DNA of 64,000 bases from Cellulomonas cellasea (GTDB taxonomy: Bacteria > Actinomycetota > Actinomycetes > Actinomycetales > Cellulomonadaceae), in contig NZ_JAUDBQ010000003.1 in assembly GCF_030372105.1 (NCBI RefSeq), positions 1 to 64,000 on the forward strand. The letters run 5' to 3'. The notes beneath the pieces are model-generated. The model saw only the letters and a program-made list of their open reading frames with translations, did no database searches and was not told the origin of the DNA. A program made the translations under genes and the position numbers. Below are positions 49,044 through 58,805 of this stretch, piece after piece (position 1 is the first letter of the stretch; each line of letters begins with the position of its first letter).

Positions 49044-49049
49044 AGCCTA
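49044..49049 (-). promoter_or_regulatory. Leaderless -10 element of aroQ
   Basis: TAGGCT on the minus strand ends 6 nt before ATG 49037. Confidence 0.55.
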
Positions 49050-49062
49050 GGGGACGCGGCGA

Positions 49063-50752
<1,690 letters not shown>

Positions 50753-50753
<1 letters not shown>

Positions 50754-51943
50754 CAGCGCTGCAGCTCGGGGATCGCCGCCAGGTAGCCCTCGAGGTTCCG
50801 GCGCACCTCGCCCACCGAGTCGCCGCCCGTCTTCTCGAGCAACGCGTCAGCCAGCACCAGGGCGACCATCGCCTCCGCCACGACAGCGGCGGGCGGCACC
50901 GCGCACACGTCCGAGCGCTGGTGCTGCGCCTTCGCCGGGTCGCCCGACGCGGTGTCCACCGTGTCCAGCGCGCGCGGCACCGTCGAGATGGGCTTCATCG
51001 CGGCCCGCACCCGCAGGATCTCGCCGTTGGTCATGCCGCCCTCAATGCCGCCCGCGCGGTTCGAGCGCCGGACGATCTGCCCGGAGGCGTCCCGCTCCAT
51101 CTCGTCATGCGCCTGGGAGCCGCGGCGGGTGGCCGTGCGGAAGCCGTCCCCGACCTCGACGCCCTTGATCGCCTGGATGCCCATCAGGGCGCCGGCCAGG
51201 CGCGCGTCCAAGCGCCTGTCGCCGTGGACGTAGGAGCCCAGGCCGGACGGCACGCCGTAGGCCAGCACCTCGACGACGCCGCCGAGGGTGTCGCCGTCCT
51301 TGTGGCACTCGTCGATCTCCGCGACCATCGCCGCCGAGGTCGCCGCGTCGAAGCAGCGCACCGGGTCGGCGTCGAGCGCCGCCACATCGTCAGGGGTCGG
51401 CAGGTCGGCGCCATCCGGGGCAGCGACGGGCCCAATGCCCACGACATGCGAGACCAGCCGGATGCCCGCCGCCTGCTCCAAGAACTTCGCAGCCAACGTG
51501 CCGAGCGCCACGCGGGTGGCCGTCTCCCGGGCAGACGCGCGCTCGAGCACCGGGCGGGCGTCGTCGAACGCGTACTTGCGCATGCCCACCAGGTCGGCGT
51601 GGCCCGGGCGCGGCCGCGTCAGCGGGGCGTTGCGCGCCCGGTTCAGCAGCTCGGGGTCCTCCACCGGGTCAGACGACATCACATCGACCCACTTGGGCCA
51701 CTCGGTGTTGCCGATCTCCACGGTGATCGGGCCGCCCTGCGTGAGCCCCAGCCGGACGCCCGCGAGGACGCGCACCTCGTCCTGCTCGAACTTCATCCGG
51801 GCGCCGCGGCCATAACCGAGCCGACGGCGCGCGAGAGCGGCCTGGATGTCCGCGCTCTGCACCTCGACACCGGCCGGGAGGCCTTCGAGGATGCCGACGA
51901 GGGCCTGGCCATGCGACTCACCTGAGGTCAACCAACGGAGCAT
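50753..51943 (-). CDS. aroC: Chorismate synthase
   Basis: A 396-residue FMN-dependent enzyme forming chorismate. Seen: [26 protein letters not shown] at the N-terminus, [13 protein letters not shown] (about 104-116), [18 protein letters not shown] and [22 protein letters not shown]. The frame opens nine residues earlier, but ATG 51943 matches the family start. It lies 66 bases downstream of pilO on the same strand. Confidence 0.98.
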
Positions 51944-52009
51944 GAGGGCATCTTTCCACGCGGTCGGCACAGGCCGATCGGAGGTCCGCTCGATGGACGC
52001 GCCGCCAGG

Positions 52010-52795
52010 TCAGCCCGCAGCCTGCCCGCCCGGGGCCAGGAACGGGTTGCGACCGGGCGGGGCGACGGGAAGCGGACCCGGCGCCACGGCCTCTGGCTGG
52101 ACAAGCGCGTTCGTGACCACGTAGGCGAAGCCTGAGGCGACGAGCTCGACGTCTCCCTTCACGGTCTCGGGGCGGCCGCCCTCGGGGGCACGCGCCTCGA
52201 GCGCGGTCGACGAGATCTGGGCCACTCTGATGTACCGCTCGACACCGGTCTGAATCTGGGCGAGGAACGCCGTCGTCGCCTCATACGAGCCGATGACGTC
52301 GATGGCCAACGGGATGCCATACAGCCCGTCGATCGCCGGGATCTCCGGTGTGGCAGTCGCGTCCGGAGCCGGCTCAGACCCCTCGGCGGCCTCCCCTTCG
52401 CCGTCGGCCGCCGCTGGCGCCGCTGGCTCGTCGCTCGGCACAGCCACCAACGTCACCGACGCGCCCGCGCCCGGCGTCACGGAGATCAACGTCACCCCGG
52501 TGGACACCGCCACCGCGTCGATCTGCCGGAGCAGGCTTGCGATCTCCGCGTCGGCGGGGATCGCGAGGCGCGCCTCTGCCAGCGCTGCGCGGAACTCGGC
52601 GATGCTCGCGTGCTGCCGCTTGAGGGCGGCGATCTCGACCTCGAGCACGTCGTTGGACTGCGCCGTCGACTCCGTCTGCGAGCGGATCTCCTCGGCTGAC
52701 GAGCGTTGCGGGGAGATCAGCAGGAACCAGCCACCGGCGGCCAGGAGGACGCTGGTGAGCACAGTGCCCGCCACCCAAGTCTTGAGCGAGCTCAT
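52010..52795 (-). CDS. pilO: Type IV pilus alignment protein PilO
   Basis: A 261-residue bitopic membrane protein: short cytoplasmic tail, one helix (about 7-27), a coiled coil (about 35-85, EEIRSQTESTAQSNDVLEVEIAAL) and a ferredoxin-like outer domain (about 145-225) with IPLAIDVIGSYEATTAFLAQIQ. A long Ala/Pro/Glu-rich linker (about 120-150) splits the soluble part, and a Pro-rich tail ends the protein. It pairs with PilN to link the motor to the pilus machine. It starts 2 bases after pilN. Confidence 0.85.
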   Translation of the reverse strand: MSSLKTWVAGTVLTSVLLAAGGWFLLISPQRSSAEEIRSQTESTAQSNDVLEVEIAALKRQHASIAEFRAALAEARLAIPADAEIASLLRQIDAVAVSTGVTLISVTPGAGASVTLVAVPSDEPAAPAAADGEGEAAEGSEPAPDATATPEIPAIDGLYGIPLAIDVIGSYEATTAFLAQIQTGVERYIRVAQISSTALEARAPEGGRPETVKGDVELVASGFAYVVTNALVQPEAVAPGPLPVAPPGRNPFLAPGGQAAG

Positions 52796-52797
52796 GA

Positions 52798-53475
52798 TCA
52801 ACCCTCCCCTTCGATGAACCGGCCCGCGAAGCTGTCCTGCGACAGGTGCACCCGCACCGTCCACTCGTAGAGCTCGACGTCCTCGACAGCGGTCTTCTGA
52901 GTGACCGTCAGCGTCGGGTCGGCGAACCCGGGAATGGCCGAGAGCCCCTCGAGCCACGCGATGGTGTCCGGCGTGGTCGTCGAATAGCCGGTGAACGTCA
53001 CGCGGCCGAAGTGCGGCGACACGAGTGGGTCGTCAGTGGGCTCCCCGTTCGACACCTCGACGGCGATGGTCGCCACCGAGGCGTCGGCCGGCAGGACGGC
53101 GGTGACCGCGCCCAGGTAGTCGGCCCACAGGACCTCGGTGGTGGACACGGCCAGCTGCGCCGCCGCGACCCGGGCGAGCTCGGTGACCACCGGCGTCACC
53201 TCGGCGTACAGCGCCTTCTCGGCGAGCAGGTCGTTGGTGCGCTCCTGCTGGGCGGCGAGCTCGCGCTCGGCCATGACGACGCCGACGGCGCTCAACACAT
53301 AGCCACCCGCGACGAGCAGGCACGTCGCGGCGACGCCCACACCCATCCACAGCTTCGCGCGGCGCAGTTGGCGTCCGGCGCGCACCTCGGGTGGGAGCAG
53401 GTTGACCTGTGGCAGCGGCGGCCCGCCGAACGCGGCGCCACGTGAGGGCGACGGGCGGGAGACAGTACTGGTCAT
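52798..53475 (-). CDS. pilN: Type IV pilus alignment protein PilN
   Basis: A 225-residue inner-membrane protein. Seen: the PilM-binding motif LPQVNLLPPEVRAGRQLRRAK (about 21-41), one helix (about 43-67), a coiled coil (AERELAAQQERTNDLLAEK) and an outer alpha/beta domain with VTFTGYSTTTPDTIAWLEGLS. ATG 53475 overlaps the pilM stop by ATGA. The intact N-terminal motif suggests normal PilM contact. Confidence 0.88.
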   Translation of the reverse strand: MTSTVSRPSPSRGAAFGGPPLPQVNLLPPEVRAGRQLRRAKLWMGVGVAATCLLVAGGYVLSAVGVVMAERELAAQQERTNDLLAEKALYAEVTPVVTELARVAAAQLAVSTTEVLWADYLGAVTAVLPADASVATIAVEVSNGEPTDDPLVSPHFGRVTFTGYSTTTPDTIAWLEGLSAIPGFADPTLTVTQKTAVEDVELYEWTVRVHLSQDSFAGRFIEGEG

Positions 53476-54533
53476 GCGGCAGCTCCGTAGGCCAGGCCGA
53501 CTGCGAGGGCGACGAGCGACTCGGCTCCGTTGAGCTGGTCGCGGGGGAAGGACTTGGCCACCTTCAGGCCGGCGAAGGGGTCGCCCAGGCTGACCGGCAA
53601 CCGGCTGGCGCTGGACAGGTACTGCCCGAGGCCCGGGAGGTGCGCACCGCCACCGGTGACCACCACGGCCTCGATGCCCGAGCTGTGGTTGGCGCCGAAG
53701 TAGACGAACGTGTTGCGAATCGCCTCGATGAGCGTCTGTGCCATCGAGTTGACGACCTCCGCCGCCGCGGCGAGCTCAGGAGCGACTGTGTAACCGACGC
53801 CGATCTGACGCTTCAGCCCTTCCGCCTCGGCGCCCGCGATCCCCATGGTGCTCGCGATCGCCTGCGTCACGTTGTGACCCCCGCTGGCCAGCGACCGGGC
53901 CAAGCGCGGCACGCCGCGATCGGAGATGACGACAGTGGTGATGCTCGCCCCGATGTCGACGAAGGCCACGACCCGGTCGGCCAGGTCCGCACGCGCGAGG
54001 GCGCGGACGAGCGCGAAGGCGTTGAGGTCGACCATCCGAGGTCGCAGGCCAGCGCCTTCGACAGCCAGCACGTTCGCGTTCACTGTGTCCCGCTGCGCCG
54101 CGACGAGCATGCCCTGCACCATCCGCCCCTGCGGGCCGTCGATCTCGCCCGTCGGGTAGTAGTCGAGCAGCGCCTCGTCCGCGGACATAGGCAGCAACTC
54201 CTGCACTTGGAAGGGCAGGGACTCCTTCAACTGCGGCAGCGGCATCCACGGCAACTCGAGCTCCCGCACGACCACACGCTGGTTGCCGACTCCGATGACG
54301 ACGTCACGCGAGTCGAACTTCCCCTGCTGCCACAGCTGTCGCAGCGCTCCCGAGACCTGTGCCGGCTGGGCGACCTCGCCCTCACGGACCGCGCCCAGCG
54401 GCAACGGCACCTGGTCGAGTCGCACCAGCGTCGGCACGGTCTTCCCGCCCGGCCCGCCGCGACCGAACTCAAGCTCTGCAGCCCGGACGCACGTGGTGCC
54501 GATATCGAGTCCGATGACTCGTGTGGTGGCCAC
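53472..54533 (-). CDS. pilM: Type IV pilus actin-like ATPase PilM
   Basis: A 353-residue cytoplasmic protein of the FtsA/actin fold that binds the PilN tail. Seen: VIGLDIGTTCVRAAELEF (phosphate 1, about 6-23), VVAFVDIGASITTVVIS (phosphate 2, about 187-203) and VVVTGGGAHLPGLGQYLSS (adenosine motif, about 289-307). The GTG start follows AAGGA at 6 nt. It heads the pilMNO group. Confidence 0.92.
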   Translation of the reverse strand: MATTRVIGLDIGTTCVRAAELEFGRGGPGGKTVPTLVRLDQVPLPLGAVREGEVAQPAQVSGALRQLWQQGKFDSRDVVIGVGNQRVVVRELELPWMPLPQLKESLPFQVQELLPMSADEALLDYYPTGEIDGPQGRMVQGMLVAAQRDTVNANVLAVEGAGLRPRMVDLNAFALVRALARADLADRVVAFVDIGASITTVVISDRGVPRLARSLASGGHNVTQAIASTMGIAGAEAEGLKRQIGVGYTVAPELAAAAEVVNSMAQTLIEAIRNTFVYFGANHSSGIEAVVVTGGGAHLPGLGQYLSSASRLPVSLGDPFAGLKVAKSFPRDQLNGAESLVALAVGLAYGAAA

Positions 54534-54601
54534 AGAGGATCCTTCCGACGCCGTGGTGTGACCCCCTTGCTATCGGGTCGCGGCGTGCGGTCCTTGAGCC
54601 C

Positions 54602-55393
54602 TCAGGCGGCGGAAGTCGACAGCAGCGCCAAGTACCAGTCGGCGACCGCCGCGCCCGCGACGACACCCACCGCCGCCCCGGCGAGCATCCACGGGCCGAA
54701 CGGGATGCCGGTCTTGCGGCCCGCCCGCCGCATCGCGAGCAGGCCGATCGAGAAGACCCCGCCGAGCAAGAAGGCGGCGAACCACCCGACGATCAACGCC
54801 GGCCATCCGACCCAGCCCAGGTAGAGCCCGAGCAGCCCGGCGAGCTTGACGTCGCCGAAGCCCATGCCGCGCGGATAGGCCAGGCACAGCGCGAAGTAGA
54901 CGCCGAACATGACGGCGCAGCCCAGCAGCGCCCGGACCACAGCGCCGCCGTCCCCGCTGCCGCCAGGAGCCCAGGTCGCGAGGACGATCAACGCCACGGC
55001 GACCGGGTAGGACGGCAAGACGATGGCGTTCGGCAGCCGCTTCACGTCGATGTCGATCAGCGCGAGCGCGATGGACACAGCAACGAGGTAGAGGGCCGCG
55101 GGCAGCGCCCAGGAGGCGCCGACGTACCAGGCTGTGAGGGCGAACAGCACGGCCGTGGCCGCCTCGACGAGCGGGTAGCGCGCCGCGATCGGCGCCTGGC
55201 AATCGCGGCACCTGCCCCTGAGCAGCAGCCACGAGAGCACAGGGATGTTGTCGCGGGAGCGCACCCGCTCACCGCACCGCGGGCACGCGCTCGGCGGGCT
55301 CACCACCGACTCGCCCCGCGGCACCCGCCAGATGACCACGTTGAGGAACGAGCCCACGAGCAGGCCCAACAGTGCGGCGAGAGCGACGATCAC
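54602..55393 (-). CDS. pilD: Prepilin peptidase / N-methyltransferase (PilD, A24 family)
   Basis: A 263-residue polytopic membrane aspartic protease that cuts prepilins and methylates the new N-terminus. Seen: FLNVVIWRVPRGESVVSPPSACPRCG, two CxxC pairs (CPRC about 38-41, CRDC about 62-65) of the methylase domain, and two catalytic Asp motifs, LIDIDVKRLPN and GMGFGDVKLAG (GxGxGD type). Its substrates are the three prepilins encoded just upstream. It is split from pilM by 68 bases. Confidence 0.93.
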   Translation of the reverse strand: MIVALAALLGLLVGSFLNVVIWRVPRGESVVSPPSACPRCGERVRSRDNIPVLSWLLLRGRCRDCQAPIAARYPLVEAATAVLFALTAWYVGASWALPAALYLVAVSIALALIDIDVKRLPNAIVLPSYPVAVALIVLATWAPGGSGDGGAVVRALLGCAVMFGVYFALCLAYPRGMGFGDVKLAGLLGLYLGWVGWPALIVGWFAAFLLGGVFSIGLLAMRRAGRKTGIPFGPWMLAGAAVGVVAGAAVADWYLALLSTSAA

Positions 55394-55427
55394 GGCTGGA
55401 AGGGTGGCACAGTCGGCGGCTGCGCCG

Positions 55428-57089
55428 TCAGTTGCGCACGTCGTGGCGGACGGTCGGGCTGAACGAGTACAGCGGCGAGGGCGGGTTCACCATGCCGGGC
55501 GGGGTCATGTCCTTGTACTTGACCTTGGTGTTGACCGAGAAGTTGGTCTTGCACGCGTAGATGGACCCCTCGAGATTCACGTCGTTCGTCAGCCGCACGG
55601 TGCCGTTCGTGTAGAAGAACGTGTCCACGTTGCTGTCGAACACCACACCACCGCTCTGCACCACGATGTCCCCCTGGGCGACACCGCTGCAGCTCGCCGC
55701 GCCGGTGGGCAGCGGGACGATGATGCGGAGCTTGGCGTCGCTGCCGACCTTCGTCGAGCTGACGTGCAAGCCGTTCGTGCTCTCGAAGGACCGCGCGACG
55801 ATCGTCAGGTCGTCCTGCAGCACGAGCTCCATCGGGTCGCTCGCGCTCCCGCCCAACAGCTTCACATCGCAGGCCCGGGCGTCGAGCACTGTCGCGGCCG
55901 GCGGGCTCACGAGCCGGCCGTTGAGGCTGTAGTTCGCCTTCGCGACGTCGCACTTCGTGCCCGATCGGACTTCAGACCAGCTCGGCGCGTTGTTCGCCTC
56001 GGCGTTCTCCTTCGTCCACTCGCCGAAGGGCTTCGGCGTCGGCGAGCCAGGAGGCACGACGTCCGTCCATGTGATCGACGGCATCGTGATGGGCGACGGC
56101 GCATCCGGGACCCCGCTGGGGGCGTTGGGCGTGTGACCGCTCGAGAACACGGTGGCGAGCGAGCCGCCGCCGTCGAGCGAGATGGCGCCGGCCGCCTGGC
56201 CGTACCCGAGGACCCGCCCGGCCGGCCCGATCGAGATCGAGCCGGTGGCCGAGATCATGTTGCCGCCGACCTTGAGCGAGTTCGGCGCCTTGATGCTGCC
56301 GCCGGTGACCAACTTCCCAGCCACGGTGCAGGTGTTCGAGATGTTGGACATGCCGGTGCCAGCAGCGACCACGTCGCCACCCACCTTGGCGCCAGACGAG
56401 CAGGTGAACGTCCCCCCGCTGTGCACGGACTTGATCTCGCAGGCGTTCGTGAGGCTCACGGATCCCACGGCCGTGAGATTGCCGATGATCGTGCCGAGCA
56501 CCGAGCACGCGTAGTTGCCGTTGGTGTGGACGTCGCCACCATCGACCTCGAAGCCGTTCGTCGTGGTGAGGTTGTCGCCGCTGTAGACCCCGTAGGCGAA
56601 CACCGGCTGCGTGGACCCGCTGGGCTGCACGAGCAGGCGCTGCTTGACCACGCGGGTCGAGGTGCTCTCGCCGTTGCCGGTGGGGATGGCGACTGTCGAC
56701 GTCGCGACGATCTCCGTCTCCGCGAGGTCGACCACTGATGGCTGCGGGCACAGGAAGTCCATCGAGCCGACTGCGCGGTAGCGCAGCTTCAACGTCACGT
56801 TCGCGGTGCCTGAGCCACTGGTCGTGGAGTACGGCAGCGTGCAGGGGAACGTGGTCTCCTGCCCGCGGTACGCCGACTGGTGCAGCTGGGCGATCGTGCT
56901 GTCGATGGCCTCCTCGGCGGCGGCCTGCGCCTGGATGCCTGCGCGCGTGGACGCGCTGGTCGCGGAGGCGAAGACGGTGAGGGACACGAGCGTGGCGCCG
57001 AGGATCGCGATCACGGAGGCGACTCCGATGACCATCACCATGGCGCTGCCCCGGTCGTCGCCGGGACGGCGCGCGAGCATGGACCTCAT
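55428..57089 (-). CDS. PilX-like pilus-associated protein with large C-terminal domain
   Basis: A 553-residue protein. The N-terminus has a short basic leader, RG, and a hydrophobic helix (about 14-45, RGSAMVMVIGVASVIAIL), like PilX-type minor pilins, but with no Glu at position +5 of a class III cleavage site. A large outer domain follows, rich in Gly, Ser, Thr and paired Cys (CSVLG, CEIK, FTCSSG, NTCTVAG), with beta-helix-like repeats (about 190-290) recalling polymer-forming (DUF7305-like) regions. It may be a tip adhesin or initiation protein. ATG 57089 overlaps the pilW-like stop by ATGA; ATG 57095 is an alternative. Confidence 0.7.
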   Translation of the reverse strand: MRSMLARRPGDDRGSAMVMVIGVASVIAILGATLVSLTVFASATSASTRAGIQAQAAAEEAIDSTIAQLHQSAYRGQETTFPCTLPYSTTSGSGTANVTLKLRYRAVGSMDFLCPQPSVVDLAETEIVATSTVAIPTGNGESTSTRVVKQRLLVQPSGSTQPVFAYGVYSGDNLTTTNGFEVDGGDVHTNGNYACSVLGTIIGNLTAVGSVSLTNACEIKSVHSGGTFTCSSGAKVGGDVVAAGTGMSNISNTCTVAGKLVTGGSIKAPNSLKVGGNMISATGSISIGPAGRVLGYGQAAGAISLDGGGSLATVFSSGHTPNAPSGVPDAPSPITMPSITWTDVVPPGSPTPKPFGEWTKENAEANNAPSWSEVRSGTKCDVAKANYSLNGRLVSPPAATVLDARACDVKLLGGSASDPMELVLQDDLTIVARSFESTNGLHVSSTKVGSDAKLRIIVPLPTGAASCSGVAQGDIVVQSGGVVFDSNVDTFFYTNGTVRLTNDVNLEGSIYACKTNFSVNTKVKYKDMTPPGMVNPPSPLYSFSPTVRHDVRN

Positions 57090-57706
57090 GAGCATGTCTC
57101 CCCACCGGTGATGGTCCCCTGCGGGCGCGGAATCGCCGCAGAGCCGAACGTGACGCTCTTGCCGTCCGCGCCTTCGAGGACGTCGAACAAGATCTGTGAG
57201 CCGGTGGCGCCCTCGGCTGCGAACACGGGCTGGGTGACGCCCGTCCTCGTGACAGGGACGACGTCCGTGAGGATCGTGCGCCATGCCGAGAAATCGGATG
57301 TCAGTGAGAGGTTCTTGGTCGGGGCGGCGGCGCCGGGCGCGCCCTCGATCGTGCGCAACGACTTCGACGCCGTGTCGTAAAGCCACCCGCGGCACTGCCA
57401 GGACGACGGCGCGTCATCCTGGTCGCCCACCCGCGTCATGACGACGAGCAGGCGCCCGTCGAACACGGACGGCGTCGTCACAGTGGCGGCGTTGCGCAGA
57501 CCGGCCTCGATGGACGCCATCGTGACCTGGCCGTCATTCGAGGCCGTCGTCATGTCGCGCACATCGCGCTGGATGACGAAGCCCCGGATCAGCAGTGTTC
57601 CCGTGATGGCGACGACGACGAGCAGCAACACCGAGTACACGAGCAGCTCGGCGAGCGTGAGCCCCCTGTCGCCTCCCCGCATGCGGGTCCGCAGTGCCGC
57701 CCGCAT
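57086..57706 (-). CDS. Minor prepilin, PilW/PulJ-like
   Basis: A 206-residue prepilin. Seen: leader ending RG, then LTLAELLVYSVLLLVVVAITGTLL with Glu at +5, a proper class III site (cut after Gly15) and hydrophobic alpha-1. The globular part is unique, with little recognisable homology. It lies 1 base after the pilV-like gene, with which it would prime pilus assembly. Confidence 0.82.
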   Translation of the reverse strand: MRAALRTRMRGGDRGLTLAELLVYSVLLLVVVAITGTLLIRGFVIQRDVRDMTTASNDGQVTMASIEAGLRNAATVTTPSVFDGRLLVVMTRVGDQDDAPSSWQCRGWLYDTASKSLRTIEGAPGAAAPTKNLSLTSDFSAWRTILTDVVPVTRTGVTQPVFAAEGATGSQILFDVLEGADGKSVTFGSAAIPRPQGTITGGETCS

Positions 57707-57707
57707 G

Positions 57708-58127
57708 TCAGCTCGCCACCCAGATGGCAGTGCTCAGGTGTGAGGACACCGGCCGGCCCGGGATCTCCGCGGTCACCGTGACGTCGAAGTCCACGAGGCC
57801 CCCGCCGGCGGGAGGACACGTCACCGACGTCGAGGGTGTCTGGTCGATGGTGAAGACAATGCCCCGCGAGTCAGGGAGCGGGGCCGGGGCCACCGTGAGG
57901 AAAGCCGTGTAGGCGGCGCACGACGTGGCCGCCGAGCGTGCGCGCTCGACCTGCTGGCTCGCGATCTGGCTCGCGCTCGCGACCTGCGCCGAACGGGCGG
58001 AGGACCGCACCGAGCCGACGAAGAGCGGAGCCGCGGTGGCCATGAGGAGCGCGAACAGAAGCATCGACACGACGATCTCGACCAGGCCGATCCCGGCGTC
58101 GTCGCGGTTCTCCGGCTTCGGGTGCAC
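57708..58127 (-). CDS. Minor prepilin, PilV/PulI-like
   Basis: A 139-residue prepilin. The leader MHPKPENRDDAG is followed by IGLVEIVVSMLLFALLMATAAPLF: Glu at +5 and a hydrophobic helix. A small domain with one Cys pair (CAAYTAF and VTCPPAG) follows. The GTG start has AAGGAG close upstream. Two hairpins separate it from the major pilin gene. Confidence 0.82.
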   Translation of the reverse strand: MHPKPENRDDAGIGLVEIVVSMLLFALLMATAAPLFVGSVRSSARSAQVASASQIASQQVERARSAATSCAAYTAFLTVAPAPLPDSRGIVFTIDQTPSTSVTCPPAGGGLVDFDVTVTAEIPGRPVSSHLSTAIWVAS

Positions 58128-58161
58128 GGTGCTCCTTCGCGGTGGGGAGATGGGACGTGCT

Positions 58162-58219
58162 GCTGGGGTGCCGCGCCTGTGCGCGACACCCCAGCACCGT
58201 CAGAGGGCCTGAGGCCCTC
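58162..58219 (-). terminator. Tandem hairpins after the major pilin gene
   Basis: On the minus strand, first GAGGGCC-TCA-GGCCCTC (58203-58219), then a strong two-part stem: GCTGGGGTG (58162-58170) with CACCCCAGC (58187-58195), enclosing CGCGC and GCGCG around a 4-base loop. Neither has a T-run. They probably reduce read-through so pilin is made in excess of minor pilins. Confidence 0.65.
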
Positions 58220-58234
58220 GGGGTGATGCCAAGA

Positions 58235-58636
58235 TCACTCGCCGGCGTCCTCGCCGGCCTTCGTGATGCCACCTGTCTCGTCAGTGACAAAGGTGTTGTC
58301 CGCCGCGGACGTCGCCGAGATCGTGAACGCGCCGCCAGTGATCGTGATGGGGTCGGTGACGTTCTTCACGCCCTCGGTCTTCTTCCAGTCGAGGTCAGCA
58401 AGAGCGATCGACGTCGCGTCCGGGTTGTCGACCAGGTAGCTCGCCACGGCGACCTTCAGGTTGCCCAGGTCAGCCTTCGCGGCGGAGTCCTTGGCCTTGG
58501 CCTGCTGGTTGAGGTACACCGGCACCGCGATCGCGGAGAGGATGCCGATGATGATGATGACCACGAGAAGCTCGACAAGGGTGAAGCCCTTGTCGTTGTC
58601 CTTCTCCTGGATGGACTTCTGCAGACGAGCCATCAT
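58235..58636 (-). CDS. pilA: Major type IV pilin
   Basis: A 133-residue prepilin. A 17-residue charged leader ends DNDKG, followed by FTLVELLVVIIIIGILSAIAVPVYLNQ with Glu at +5: a textbook class III cleavage site and assembly helix. The mature protein is about 116 residues, with a small domain and no Cys pair. ATG 58636 follows GGGAG at 7 nt; ATG 58633 is also possible. It has its own promoter and leader RNA, and hairpins after it, fitting a highly expressed structural subunit. Confidence 0.93.
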   Translation of the reverse strand: MMARLQKSIQEKDNDKGFTLVELLVVIIIIGILSAIAVPVYLNQQAKAKDSAAKADLGNLKVAVASYLVDNPDATSIALADLDWKKTEGVKNVTDPITITGGAFTISATSAADNTFVTDETGGITKAGEDAGE

Positions 58637-58683
58637 GGTGATGCTCCCGTTCGAGTGGAGGGTCGTGGATTCTCTTCTTCAGA

Positions 58684-58761
58684 CCGGGCGAGCCCGGATC
58701 AGGTCCTGCACGATGTTCATCGGAGGCGTCTCGCGGGGACTTGAGCGCGTTCGCCGCTGAT
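58684..58761 (-). ncRNA. Candidate structured leader RNA of pilA
   Basis: Between promoter and pilA the minus strand can fold as: GGCG (58752-58755) with CGCC (58725-58728), extended by CGCG with CGCG; then CGAT-GAAC-ATCG (58711-58722); an optional closing stem ATCAG (58757-58761) with CTGAT (58698-58702); and CCGGG-CTCG-CCCGG (58684-58697). The predicted transcript begins near 58755, exactly at GGCG. The blocks do not match the standard cyclic-di-GMP-I riboswitch, and no class is assigned. Confidence 0.35.
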
Positions 58762-58790
58762 TTCCTAGTTTCACTCCATCGGCCGAACAA
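58762..58790 (-). promoter_or_regulatory. Promoter of pilA
   Basis: Minus strand -35 TTGTTC (58785-58790) and -10 TAGGAA (58762-58767) with a 17-base spacer; predicted start near 58755, about 120 nt before the pilA ATG. Confidence 0.5.
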
Positions 58791-58805
58791 GGGCGTCCGA
58801 ATTGT

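Noticed and set aside
58684-58761. A cyclic-di-GMP-I (GEMM) riboswitch in front of pilA.
   Set aside because: The conserved GGCAAACC and GACGCAAAGCC blocks are not present; GGCGAAC and GAGACGCC are only vaguely similar, so no class is assigned.
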